A DNA stretch of 11,729 nt, from positions 1 through 11,729 of the forward strand of contig CAZINR010000044.1 of assembly GCA_964540655.1 (NCBI GenBank), written 5' to 3'. Within the stretch, counting starts at the first letter, position 1; each line of letters begins with the position of its first letter. A model generated the notes under the pieces. The model was not told the DNA's origin, did no database searches, and saw nothing but the letters and a program-made list of their open reading frames with translations. Made by a program: the position numbers and the translations under genes. Below, piece by piece: positions 6,482 through 11,729 of the stretch. The DNA comes from CAZQBY01 sp964540655 (GTDB taxonomy: Archaea; Altiarchaeota; Altiarchaeia; JAFGQM01).

Positions 6482-6496
6482 TGGATATTATATCCA
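6482..6496. promoter_or_regulatory. 15-bp palindrome before ecfT, candidate operator
   Basis: The bases TGGATAT-T-ATATCCA form a perfect 7-1-7 inverted repeat, ending three bases before the ecfT ATG. A T-rich TATA-like stretch (CCTTTTTC on the minus strand, about 6502-6508) sits about 28 bases before the ATG, so the palindrome would cover the transcription start, where a repressor could block initiation. It might instead be an A/T-rich promoter element. Confidence 0.5.
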
Positions 6497-6511
6497 ACAG
6501 GTTGAAAAAGG

Positions 6512-6781
6512 TTAACTTCTCAAGTGACCGAAGATTCGCTCGAAGTCCTTGTAGCCGGCGCTTCTAGGGAATATGCCCAGCACAGTGATGCTGTTATTGT
6601 CGGGCATAAACACGGCATACATCAACCTTGAAGACCTGCTCTCTATGCTTACCTTGACCTTGAACACGCCCCGATAGCTCTTGTGTTTTCTGAATCTGAA
6701 GGGATTCTTTACAAGCAGCCGTAGCTTATCTTTGAGCAACCCCCCGGGTTTTCTCATCGTAAGCGTCCCACTGCCTTTCAA
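6512..6781 (-). CDS. RelE/ParE-like toxin, short
   Basis: The protein has the second half of a RelE/ParE fold: NPFRFRKHKSYRGVFKVKV, then a strand SSRLMYAVFMPD and ITVLGIFPRSAGYKDFERIF. RelE-type toxins cleave mRNA on the ribosome, while ParE types poison gyrase; which applies here cannot be told. The usual first strand and helix are short or absent, so it is smaller than average (89 residues). The start shown is a TTG, 20 bases after the antitoxin stop; the first ATG is at 6757 and would give 81 residues. It follows the ribbon-helix-helix gene in the same orientation, the normal antitoxin-toxin order. Family assignment is from the C-terminal pattern and context. Confidence 0.7.
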   Translation of the reverse strand: MKGSGTLTMRKPGGLLKDKLRLLVKNPFRFRKHKSYRGVFKVKVSIESRSSRLMYAVFMPDNNSITVLGIFPRSAGYKDFERIFGHLRS

Positions 6782-6801
6782 AATACTGACTAAATCGCAG
6801 C

Positions 6802-7050
6802 TTAAAGTCTGAGTCCACGCTTCGCCATATCCTCCTCTGTCAAGAGTCTGCCGTCCTTTTCAGCCTTCTTTATAAGCGCAAGGAGTCTAAGATCGTTCTC
6901 ATTGAATTCTATCTCCCTGCGGTTGGCTACCTCTGTTCGAACGGCCTGGCGGACTAGTTCGGAGTAGTTGGAATAGTGGCCCTTCTCCACGAGCTCCTTG
7001 GATTCCCTGTACAACTCCGAGGGCATCATGAGGTTCACGCGCACACTCAT
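6802..7050 (-). CDS. Ribbon-helix-helix antitoxin/regulator (ParD/CopG type)
   Basis: The 82-residue protein opens with a ribbon-helix-helix domain: strand MSVRVNLMMP, helix SELYRESKELVEKG, turn HYSNY, helix SELVRQAVRTEV. The rest (about 45-82) is charged and probably folds on the toxin. Such proteins dimerise, bind DNA through the paired strands and repress their own operon. I chose the ATG at 7050. It lies about 24 bases after the centre of a strong TATA box, as for a leaderless transcript. An in-frame ATG at 7098 would place the promoter and its repeats inside the gene. The partner toxin follows 20 bases downstream. Confidence 0.82.
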   Translation of the reverse strand: MSVRVNLMMPSELYRESKELVEKGHYSNYSELVRQAVRTEVANRREIEFNENDLRLLALIKKAEKDGRLLTEEDMAKRGLRL

Positions 7051-7080
7051 ACGTAAATTATACGTAAGGTTTATATAAAC
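7051..7080 (-). promoter_or_regulatory. Promoter and probable operator of the RHH/RelE-like pair
   Basis: A 12-bp palindromic TATA box, GTTTATATAAAC, covers 7069-7080, centred about 24 bases from the ATG at 7050. Between it and the start are two TACGTA palindromes (starting at 7050 and 7061 on the plus strand), 11 bp apart, about one helical turn. That layout suits two ribbon-helix-helix dimers binding the same face. Confidence 0.75.
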
Positions 7081-7135
7081 TACTTCCCTATGACGCATGG
7101 TCTCCCCATGCAGTAAACGAGTCTTTTCTTGTCCA

Positions 7136-8119
7136 TCATTCGTTGATGATTGAATCTACCTCCTCCATACTCAGCCTCATAGCCCTCAGCTCGGATATTA
7201 TGTCAGATCTCGGAAGGCCCTCCGATCTCATCTTCTTAACAACACCCTCCGCAGCCTGAAGACCTTGTGCGAACAGCTCTTCTCTGGACCTCTGGGCAGC
7301 CATTACTGCCCGGCTTCCGGGGTCTTCTGATGCCAGTTCCAGAAGCTGGAATGCGGCCGAGGATTGTATTATGGCGCTAAGAACCAACACAAACGAGCTC
7401 ACAGCGAAGGTTGGGATGATATCGGCTTCAAGGACGCTCCAGATGGTGGTCAAAACCAGGATGATGATGTAACTGACCCCCAGGATTATGAATGTCTCAG
7501 GTTCGCGAAACCTCCTTACGGTCAGGAGGGCAGATGACCTAACGTCGCTGTCGGCAGCCAAAAAACCGAGGAAGACAAAGGCCGGAAAGCCCAACAATAC
7601 GGACGCGACAAGATTCAGGGGGGTTTGGAGGGACGCCAAGCCATAGAGGAACAAAATCCCGATGGCCAGGGAAAAGGAAAAGTTCGTGAATGTGAACGCC
7701 TTTTTGAATTGGCTGAATTCGAATCTGCCGAAGTACATCAGCCTAGTGAGCCCCATCACCATAAGAATGCCTGCGGTCACCCATATCAATTCCGCAAGGG
7801 ACAGAATCTGCCAGTACAAGCTGGGCTCATAGTCGGGGCCTTCCTCAACAGCGTAGTCCTCTAAGCCGAAGACTATTATGTCGGGGACATACCACATGCC
7901 ATACCTCTCGCCGAACGGGGGAATCAGGCCGCTGGTCTGCAGCTGTTCCATTTCAAAAAGGACTGCGCAGGGGCCGGGCTCATATCCGATTTCGGCGGAG
8001 TCTATGATTGCCAGGGGCACTCCCAGCACCGCAGAGGTTATGAACAAGATAGCCAGGGGGGCGAGTATCCCGGGGTTGTTCCTGACTTTCTGAAGGGGTT
8101 TTATATAGTCCATATTCAA
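7136..8119 (-). CDS. Polytopic membrane protein of unknown function
   Basis: I do not recognise a family. The 327 residues include about six hydrophobic segments, near 17-39, 104-129, 146-164, 168-189, 209-230 and 236-260. Between the first two lies a loop (about 40-100) rich in D, E and aromatic residues, probably extracellular. The C-terminus (about 262-327) is a soluble helical tail with alternating charges, ending KKMRSEGLPRSDIISELRAM followed by RLSMEEVDSIINE, which resembles short oligomerisation or SHOCT-like tails. The start shown is TTG at 8119, overlapping the previous stop as TTGA; an ATG at 8113 would remove only two residues. It follows the Yip1-like gene in an apparent two-gene unit, suggesting a joint role in the membrane. 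Confidence 0.85.
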   Translation of the reverse strand: MNMDYIKPLQKVRNNPGILAPLAILFITSAVLGVPLAIIDSAEIGYEPGPCAVLFEMEQLQTSGLIPPFGERYGMWYVPDIIVFGLEDYAVEEGPDYEPSLYWQILSLAELIWVTAGILMVMGLTRLMYFGRFEFSQFKKAFTFTNFSFSLAIGILFLYGLASLQTPLNLVASVLLGFPAFVFLGFLAADSDVRSSALLTVRRFREPETFIILGVSYIIILVLTTIWSVLEADIIPTFAVSSFVLVLSAIIQSSAAFQLLELASEDPGSRAVMAAQRSREELFAQGLQAAEGVVKKMRSEGLPRSDIISELRAMRLSMEEVDSIINE

Positions 8120-8817
8120 CCGAATATCATTGAATCTCCGCCATAGGAAAGCGTCTCCTTCATGCTAAGCGGCTCTGCTCCCCGGCTTATCCAGCCGGTC
8201 AGAATCGGCAGGATGAAACTCAGTACCGCCATGTTCACAAAACTGGCTCCGATGATGTAGAGATATGCTCTATTCTTCTCGAAAGAAGCCTTTGCGGCGT
8301 AATACAAAAGAATTGCCGCGTATAGCTGGCCCAAAGAGAGGATTATTATTCCGCTGGGCAGGAACAGGGGCCCCACGAGCTCTCCCACTCCGCCGAAAAA
8401 GGCGGCCAATATGCCGAAGATTAACGCGGGGGTGTAAGCATAGCATGATATGGTCATAGACTCCTCAAGCGGCACTCTCCGCCCGGATATGGTCTTGCCA
8501 AAGAGAGTCATCAGAAGACCCAGGACTATCGGCGTGGAGACCGCATATATGTAATGGTCCAAGGCCAGCAATGCGCCGTCCTCTAATGAATATTCCAGCT
8601 CTATTGTCATGGACATGGGCCCCTCATCAACACTGACCTGCGCTCCGAAGACGCTGTAGAGAAGGAAATATCCTACGAAGGTGAACAGCCCCAATATTAA
8701 AACGTATCGGATATTGTCCAAAACGGGTCTCGGATGGACTTTCCTGAAGAAATCCTTGGCCTTCCAGGGCAGCATGAGCTCCTTGAAATCTGACAAACTC
8801 ATGCGTATATTAAACAT
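8116..8817 (-). CDS. Yip1-like integral membrane protein
   Basis: The 233 residues have a cytosolic N-terminus (1-35) and about five membrane segments (near 37-57, 88-107, 124-146, 152-175, 185-208), the layout of the Yip1/YIPF superfamily. The segment SCYAYTPALIFGILAAFFGG matches the conserved third-helix pattern (Y-x-x-x-P) of prokaryotic Yip1-domain proteins. The role of these proteins in archaea is not established. A loop of about 25 residues after the first segment is acidic. The start is ATG at 8817, with a TATA-like AATATTTC about 30 bases upstream; a second ATG at 8802 (MSLSDF) is also possible. It overlaps the next membrane gene by four bases. Confidence 0.75.
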   Translation of the reverse strand: MFNIRMSLSDFKELMLPWKAKDFFRKVHPRPVLDNIRYVLILGLFTFVGYFLLYSVFGAQVSVDEGPMSMTIELEYSLEDGALLALDHYIYAVSTPIVLGLLMTLFGKTISGRRVPLEESMTISCYAYTPALIFGILAAFFGGVGELVGPLFLPSGIIILSLGQLYAAILLYYAAKASFEKNRAYLYIIGASFVNMAVLSFILPILTGWISRGAEPLSMKETLSYGGDSMIFG

Positions 8818-8855
8818 AACTAAGACTAATAGTTTGAGCGGGGAAATATTATCGC

Positions 8856-8898
8856 CTAGAGATAATCTGACAGCCTCACGGGCCTGGAGCGGGCCTTG
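8856..8898. repeat. 43-bp direct repeat, left copy, bounding the AbiE cassette
   Basis: The 43 bases match 10662-10704 in the same orientation with one difference (C at 8884, T at 10690). Read on the minus strand the copy encodes the C-terminal KARSRPVRLSDYL and a TAG stop; upstream of it the frame is soon closed, so no gene extends from this copy. The 1806-bp period contains the AbiEi/AbiEii genes. It may be an attachment-like or duplication junction. Confidence 0.85.
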
Positions 8899-9000
8899 CG
8901 CAAGAGAATGGCTAGTCTATGCAGCCAGTGTCAACGACCACCAGTCTCCGCTCGCTTCGCTCACTCAGGTTGGCGGCATGGGAGTCGACAGCTAAGTTAG

Positions 9001-9079
9001 CCACCGGCGCGAGGTTCAGATGAACTGAACCTGCGCGTAGCTTCACTAAGGGTGAAGCTCACGTCACATAGACCGGTGG
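9001..9079. other. 79-nt three-way-junction fold (structured RNA or DNA element)
   Basis: A closing stem CCACCGG (9001-9007) pairs with CCGGTGG (9073-9079), 7 bp. Inside are two perfect 8-bp hairpins with five-base loops. The first is AGGTTCAG/CTGAACCT (9012-9019 with 9025-9032), extended by CGCG/CGCG across one bulged base (9008-9011 with 9034-9037). The second is AGCTTCAC/GTGAAGCT (9039-9046 with 9052-9059). About 13 unpaired bases follow (9060-9072). It lies between the left repeat and the 3' end of the AbiEii gene, so on the minus strand it would form the tail of that transcript. It is not a tRNA: there is no T-loop or D-loop consensus. The neighbouring 8899-9000 shows no gene that I can support. 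Confidence 0.7.
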
Positions 9080-9103
9080 AAAATTCTGATTTTTACAGAT
9101 TCG

Positions 9104-9865
9104 CTATCCACCCAGCTCTTTCAATATAATCCTTTTGGTCTTGCCGAAGTCCGGAACCCTTCCGAGGAGCGGTCCGAGTTCGGGTTTCCAAAGACCCTCC
9201 TTCAGGCGCAGAGCATCCTCAAACTTCTCCAGACTCCACTCCCTTCCGTAATACTCAAGCTTCCCCTTCACAAGGCCTTCTTTGAACGGAACGCCCTTTC
9301 CGAGCAGGAATCCCAGATCGTAGACGTCCCTGGCCTTGGCGCGCGTCATAATCGCGCGCACCTTCTCCGCCAGTACCTCCCTCTCCGGCATGCAGAGTAT
9401 TGAGAACCTCGGGATGTTGGAGTACATCGAGTCAAGAGTCTTCCTCTCGGGCTTGAGCCGAGCGACCGATTCGATGTTCATCTCCACCCTTATGCCGCAG
9501 ACCGAGCGCGGAGTCCCTTCGTAGAGGGGGCCCTTGGCCTTTATCGCCGCCGAGACCGTGCCGCGGGTCTTTTTCAGACCTCTGATCTCCGCTTCTACGC
9601 CGAAGGCGGACATGTCCGGCGCCATCCGCCTGATGGCCCCTTCGCAGTCCAGCTTCCTCCTCACCGTGAAGTCCAAGTCCTCGCTGAACCGGTCGAGGCC
9701 GTAGAACTTGTAGAGGCATGTCCCTCCCTTGAAAACCAGCTCGTCCTTTGTGCTCCTCGACAGGGAGAGCAGGCCCAGCTCGATCAGGTAGTCCTTCTCT
9801 GCTTGTCCGAGGCTTTTCAGGCCCTTGAGCCTCCTTATCCCCTTCAGCTCTTCAACCGATATCAT
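9104..9865 (-). CDS. abiEii: AbiEii-family nucleotidyltransferase toxin
   Basis: AbiEii toxins are nucleotidyltransferases whose unchecked activity stops growth; with AbiEi they form a toxin-antitoxin pair that can abort phage or virus infection. The 253 residues carry the family motifs: FKGGTCLYKFYGLDRFSEDL with D63 and D65 as the metal-binding pair (residues 46-65), a K-x-R-D-x-Y-D-L motif (KARDVYDLGFLL, about 175-186), and a helical C-terminal part. The length is at the compact end of the family. The start is ATG at 9865, 14 bases inside the end of the AbiEi gene, typical of coupled antitoxin-toxin translation. The catalytic residues look intact, so the toxin is probably active. Confidence 0.9.
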   Translation of the reverse strand: MISVEELKGIRRLKGLKSLGQAEKDYLIELGLLSLSRSTKDELVFKGGTCLYKFYGLDRFSEDLDFTVRRKLDCEGAIRRMAPDMSAFGVEAEIRGLKKTRGTVSAAIKAKGPLYEGTPRSVCGIRVEMNIESVARLKPERKTLDSMYSNIPRFSILCMPEREVLAEKVRAIMTRAKARDVYDLGFLLGKGVPFKEGLVKGKLEYYGREWSLEKFEDALRLKEGLWKPELGPLLGRVPDFGKTKRIILKELGG

Positions 9866-10556
9866 CCAGCTCCCTGTTCTTTATAATCCTCCATCCGGCT
9901 ACTCTTTTCCCCTTCTTGGCACCGGCCCAGTCCAGAGGCGCGTAATTGCTATCCAGCCTCTCCTGAAGCGCCCGGGCGTCCAGGCCCGCCGATTCCATGA
10001 GGAAGCCGAGCCGTTTGGCCAGCGCGCCGCTGCCGGTCCTGATGGCGTATCGGACGAGCTTGGCCGCGTCGAGCTCCCCCGACAGCACTGCCTTCGCCGT
10101 CTCGCCAAAGGGAGTGTTCTTCAGGAGCATGGAGTCCACTATGGCCTTCTCCGGCTCGGCGACGAAGATGTCGAAGCCCCTGTACCTCTGCTTGCCGTAG
10201 CCCCACATCTCCCTCATCTTGAAGAACCGGATCCTGGTCCCGCGAAACTCAAGGTCCTTCTTGGGTCGGGGAGAAGCCAGCATTATGTCCGACGGCAGCT
10301 GCTCGGTGAGGTTGTGGAATCTGAGGGCGCTCCAGAAGCTTATGTATGATGGGACCACTATGTGCGACGCGAACACCATCGGGTCGTCGAAGGCCGTGTA
10401 CTTCCCGCGCTCCACCGGGAAGACAAGGCCCTCCCGCTTCAGCCTGGACAGCCTCACCCTGCAGTAGGCGGGAGACTCGCCCGTTATCCTGACAAACTCG
10501 TTCAGGGTGAACAGGGGAAGCTCTTCCAGGCTCCGCATCAGCTCTATTTTCTTCAC
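9852..10556 (-). CDS. abiEi: AbiEi-family antitoxin and transcriptional regulator
   Basis: AbiEi proteins neutralise AbiEii and repress the operon through an N-terminal winged helix. Residues about 10-55 form that domain (FTLNEFVRITGESPAYCRVR and LKREGLVFPVERGKY). Residues about 60-234 form the antitoxin domain, with YISFWSALRFHNL, the strand IRFFKMREM and the typical VAEPEKAIVDSML. Starts are GTG at 10556 or ATG at 10538. The GTG is favoured because a TATA-like TTTTTATAG is centred 24 bases before it, as for a leaderless message. An ATG at 10560 is out of frame. The gene overlaps abiEii by 14 bases and lies inside the repeat-bounded cassette. Confidence 0.88.
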   Translation of the reverse strand: MKKIELMRSLEELPLFTLNEFVRITGESPAYCRVRLSRLKREGLVFPVERGKYTAFDDPMVFASHIVVPSYISFWSALRFHNLTEQLPSDIMLASPRPKKDLEFRGTRIRFFKMREMWGYGKQRYRGFDIFVAEPEKAIVDSMLLKNTPFGETAKAVLSGELDAAKLVRYAIRTGSGALAKRLGFLMESAGLDARALQERLDSNYAPLDWAGAKKGKRVAGWRIIKNRELDDIG

Positions 10557-10575
10557 GCATTGTTTGCTCGGCAGG

Positions 10576-10584
10576 CTATAAAAA
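10576..10584 (-). promoter_or_regulatory. TATA-like box of the AbiE operon
   Basis: The minus strand reads TTTTTATAG, centred about 24 bases before the GTG at 10556, a spacing suited to a leaderless archaeal transcript. Confidence 0.55.
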
Positions 10585-10603
10585 TCTTATTTGGTTTGTC
10601 TAT

Positions 10604-10623
10604 GATTATCATTTTTGATAATC
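10604..10623. promoter_or_regulatory. Inverted repeat upstream of the AbiE promoter
   Basis: GATTATCA, four T, TGATAATC: a perfect 8-bp inverted repeat about 20 bases upstream of the TATA-like box. AbiEi proteins are known to bind inverted repeats at their own promoter, so this is a candidate operator. It could also act as a hairpin ending transcription from the right. Confidence 0.5.
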
Positions 10624-10661
10624 TCGACACGACAAAACAAGAAAAGGGCTTTGGCAGCCTG

Positions 10662-10704
10662 CTAGAGATAATCTGACAGCCTCACGGGCTTGGAGCGGGC
10701 CTTG
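10662..10704. repeat. 43-bp direct repeat, right copy, bounding the AbiE cassette
   Basis: This is the partner of 8856-8898. On the minus strand it is the last 13 codons and stop of the frameshifted small gene that extends to 10816, so this copy appears to be the one attached to its native gene. Confidence 0.85.
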
Positions 10705-10816
10705 TAGTGCTCGAAGAGGTCGAGGCCCCACTTGACGGCGCGGGGGTCGGTGGAGTAGAGGAGCTTGTCCGCTCCGCGAGGTCGTAGGACTTCAAGAAGT
10801 CAGAGGACGAAGACAT
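10662..10816 (-). pseudogene. Small gene, about 51 codons, broken by one frameshift
   Basis: From ATG at 10816 the frame reads MSSSSDFLKSYDLAE and then becomes meaningless. One frame away, from about 10772, the sequence reads ADKLLYSTDPRAVKWGLDLF and continues EHYKARSKPVRLSDYL to a TAG at 10662-10664. Adding one G at about 10773-10775 (GAG-GCG instead of GAGCG) joins them into a smooth 51-residue protein with good codon use. An A/T-rich stretch lies about 27 bases before the ATG. I do not recognise the family for certain; the D-P-R-A-V-x-W-G-x-x-L-F-x-x-Y pattern recalls the C-terminal helices of some archaeal winged-helix regulators, so it could instead be the decayed end of a longer gene. 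It follows the methyltransferase by 28 bases. A sequencing error could also explain the shift. Confidence 0.55.
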
Positions 10817-10844
10817 GTGCTAATTTGAGGGGGAAGGGAGAAAA

Positions 10845-11645
10845 TCATTCCTTGACACAAAAGACTATAGCCTCACCGATTACGTTAATCTCTTCGCACA
10901 GCAAGATTTTGAAATCCGCTCCCTGCCAGATGTCTTTCAATTCCTTCAAGGTTACAGGATATTCGCCATCCTGCTCTGCCAGTTGTCTACCTGCTCGCTC
11001 TTCCAAGACCTTGGATTTGTTAGCTCGTTTTTTTGCCAATCTAAGAGCATCCTCGTGACTCTTGTCGTTTTCTATCGCATTGAGGTATTCCTCCCAGAAA
11101 ACCGTAAGATAGGCGATTCGAGGCCTTAACTTCTCCTGCTCCAAAACTCCGTTCTTGTAGCCCTTATGGCTTGAGGGCATCGGGACCACGCCATCGCCTA
11201 TGATGACTTTGGCGCCCGGATTGGAAAGCGCAAACAGCTCTTCCGCCACTTTTTTCTTGCGATCGATGGGATGGGGGATGTGATGAAAGGAGTAAAGAAA
11301 AACTATAATATCAGGGCTTAGTTTTTCTTTCTTCAATAGGTCCCCGATACCTTCCATATCACAATATTTAAACTCAATATTTGAAACGCCCTCTCTTTTG
11401 GCGATGCTCTTTCCTATCTTGATTACTTCTGGCCTGTTCTCAATTGCGATTACAATGGCATCTTCACATTTTTTGGCCAAGGCGAGTGCCGTGTGCCCCA
11501 CCCCTGCCCCCAGTTCCAAAACCAGATTACCTGGCTGAGGATCGGCAAGTCTGACTATCTTCTCCTGAAGACTCCTATAATGTTCTGTTTTGCCTAGGAA
11601 TTCACTGAACTCCTCCTCTGTAATGAAAAGATCCTTGTTTGACAT
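10845..11645 (-). CDS. Class I SAM-dependent methyltransferase, substrate unknown
   Basis: The protein transfers a methyl group from S-adenosylmethionine. Motif I is LVLELGAGVGHTALALA (41-57); the acidic residue ending strand 2 is E69 in IAIENRPE; FKYCDMEG (92-99) is the motif III region; and YSFHHIPHPID (118-128) holds a motif IV-like site. Residues about 145-250 form a mostly helical, charged C-terminal part that may define the substrate. No known substrate-specific motif is visible. Its base composition is visibly more A/T-rich than the ribosomal and ECF genes, which may point to transfer. The ATG at 11645 lies 27 bases after a TATA-like CTTTTTAG, and the gene is divergent from an oxidoreductase only 36 bases away. 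Confidence 0.85.
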   Translation of the reverse strand: MSNKDLFITEEEFSEFLGKTEHYRSLQEKIVRLADPQPGNLVLELGAGVGHTALALAKKCEDAIVIAIENRPEVIKIGKSIAKREGVSNIEFKYCDMEGIGDLLKKEKLSPDIIVFLYSFHHIPHPIDRKKKVAEELFALSNPGAKVIIGDGVVPMPSSHKGYKNGVLEQEKLRPRIAYLTVFWEEYLNAIENDKSHEDALRLAKKRANKSKVLEERAGRQLAEQDGEYPVTLKELKDIWQGADFKILLCEEINVIGEAIVFCVKE

Positions 11646-11681
11646 TGCTAGATTTTTATCGCTAAGGACTAAAAAGTAGAT
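11646..11681. promoter_or_regulatory. Compact divergent leaderless promoter pair
   Basis: Only 36 bases separate the two start codons. The minus gene has CTTTTTAG (11669-11676) about 27 bases before its ATG, and the plus gene has ATTTTTATC (11652-11660) about 26 bases before its ATG. Each TATA-like box thus lies next to the other gene's start, so the two polymerases would compete. Confidence 0.6.
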
Positions 11682-11729
11682 ATGGCCATAGAGTGTGACG
11701 TCTTGGTGGTTGGTGCTGGACCGGCTGGT
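11682..11729 (+). CDS. FAD/NAD(P)-binding oxidoreductase, N-terminus only
   Basis: Sixteen codons are visible before the window ends: MAIECDVLVVGAGPAG. The GxGxxG loop at the end of a first beta strand is the dinucleotide-binding signature of FAD-dependent oxidoreductases. In archaea this exact style of start (DVLVVGAGPAG) is common in geranylgeranyl reductases that saturate membrane lipids, but many other flavoproteins share it. The start is supported by the TATA-like box 26 bases upstream. Confidence 0.75.
   Translation, partial: MAIECDVLVVGAGPAG

Noticed and set aside
7051..7098. N-terminal extension of the antitoxin from the ATG at 7098
   Set aside because: It would place the TATA box and TACGTA repeats inside the gene, and the ribbon-helix-helix fold starts right at the ATG at 7050.
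8941..8970. Palindrome-like CGCTCGCTTCGCTC segment as a possible regulatory or CRISPR-like repeat
   Set aside because: It occurs once, has no spacing pattern, and such GC-rich near-palindromes are common in archaeal and bacterial DNA.
8681..8995. Plus-strand 104-codon frame across the left repeat
   Set aside because: It is antisense to the start of the Yip1-like gene, crosses the repeat and shows no domain or initiation signal.
9001..9079. Possible tRNA gene because of its 79-nt length and 7-bp closing stem
   Set aside because: Neither strand shows a T-loop GTTCRA at the right place, a D-arm, or a seven-base anticodon loop; it has only two inner hairpins with five-base loops.

Overview
The window is archaeal chromosome. 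The evidence is the gene order rps13-rps4-rps11-rpoD, an RNA polymerase subunit D with an Rpb3-like cysteine knot, TATA-like boxes about 24-28 bases before several start codons (leaderless style), and frequent ATA, AGG and AGA codons. The lineage cannot be fixed from the sequence. Long lysine/glutamate tails on ribosomal proteins might fit a DPANN or deep euryarchaeal group, but that is a guess. Every gene lies on the minus strand except a partial one at the right edge, so the window is best read from right to left.

Right edge (10845-11729): a 36-bp divergent promoter separates the start of a flavoprotein-type oxidoreductase (plus strand, 16 residues visible) from a SAM-dependent methyltransferase (minus strand). 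Next comes an accessory island (about 8856-10816). It holds a broken small gene and an AbiEi/AbiEii-type antitoxin/toxin pair, enclosed by two 43-bp direct repeats that differ at one base. A 79-nt element that can fold into a closed three-way junction lies inside the left repeat. The repeats equal the last 13 codons and stop of the broken gene, as expected if a cassette entered or duplicated at that gene's 3' end.

Middle (6512-8817): two overlapping membrane-protein genes (one Yip1-like, one unknown), then a small ribbon-helix-helix/RelE-like toxin-antitoxin pair with a readable TATA box and repeated TACGTA half-sites.

Left half (1-6478): an apparently co-oriented series with short gaps or overlaps: EcfT, a fused double EcfA ATPase, an EcfS-like substrate-binding membrane protein, a GGDEF diguanylate cyclase-like protein, ribose-5-phosphate isomerase A, then S13, S4, S11 and RNA polymerase subunit D. 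The ECF genes form a vitamin or cofactor importer of unknown substrate. A 15-bp palindrome sits just before ecfT.

The points most worth following are: the GGDEF protein with an intact active site and I-site in an archaeon; the charged tails that run across the S4/S11 junction; the ACG codon where the ECF ATPase should start; the repeat-bounded AbiE cassette with its foldable element; and an apparent frameshift in rpoD close to the window edge.
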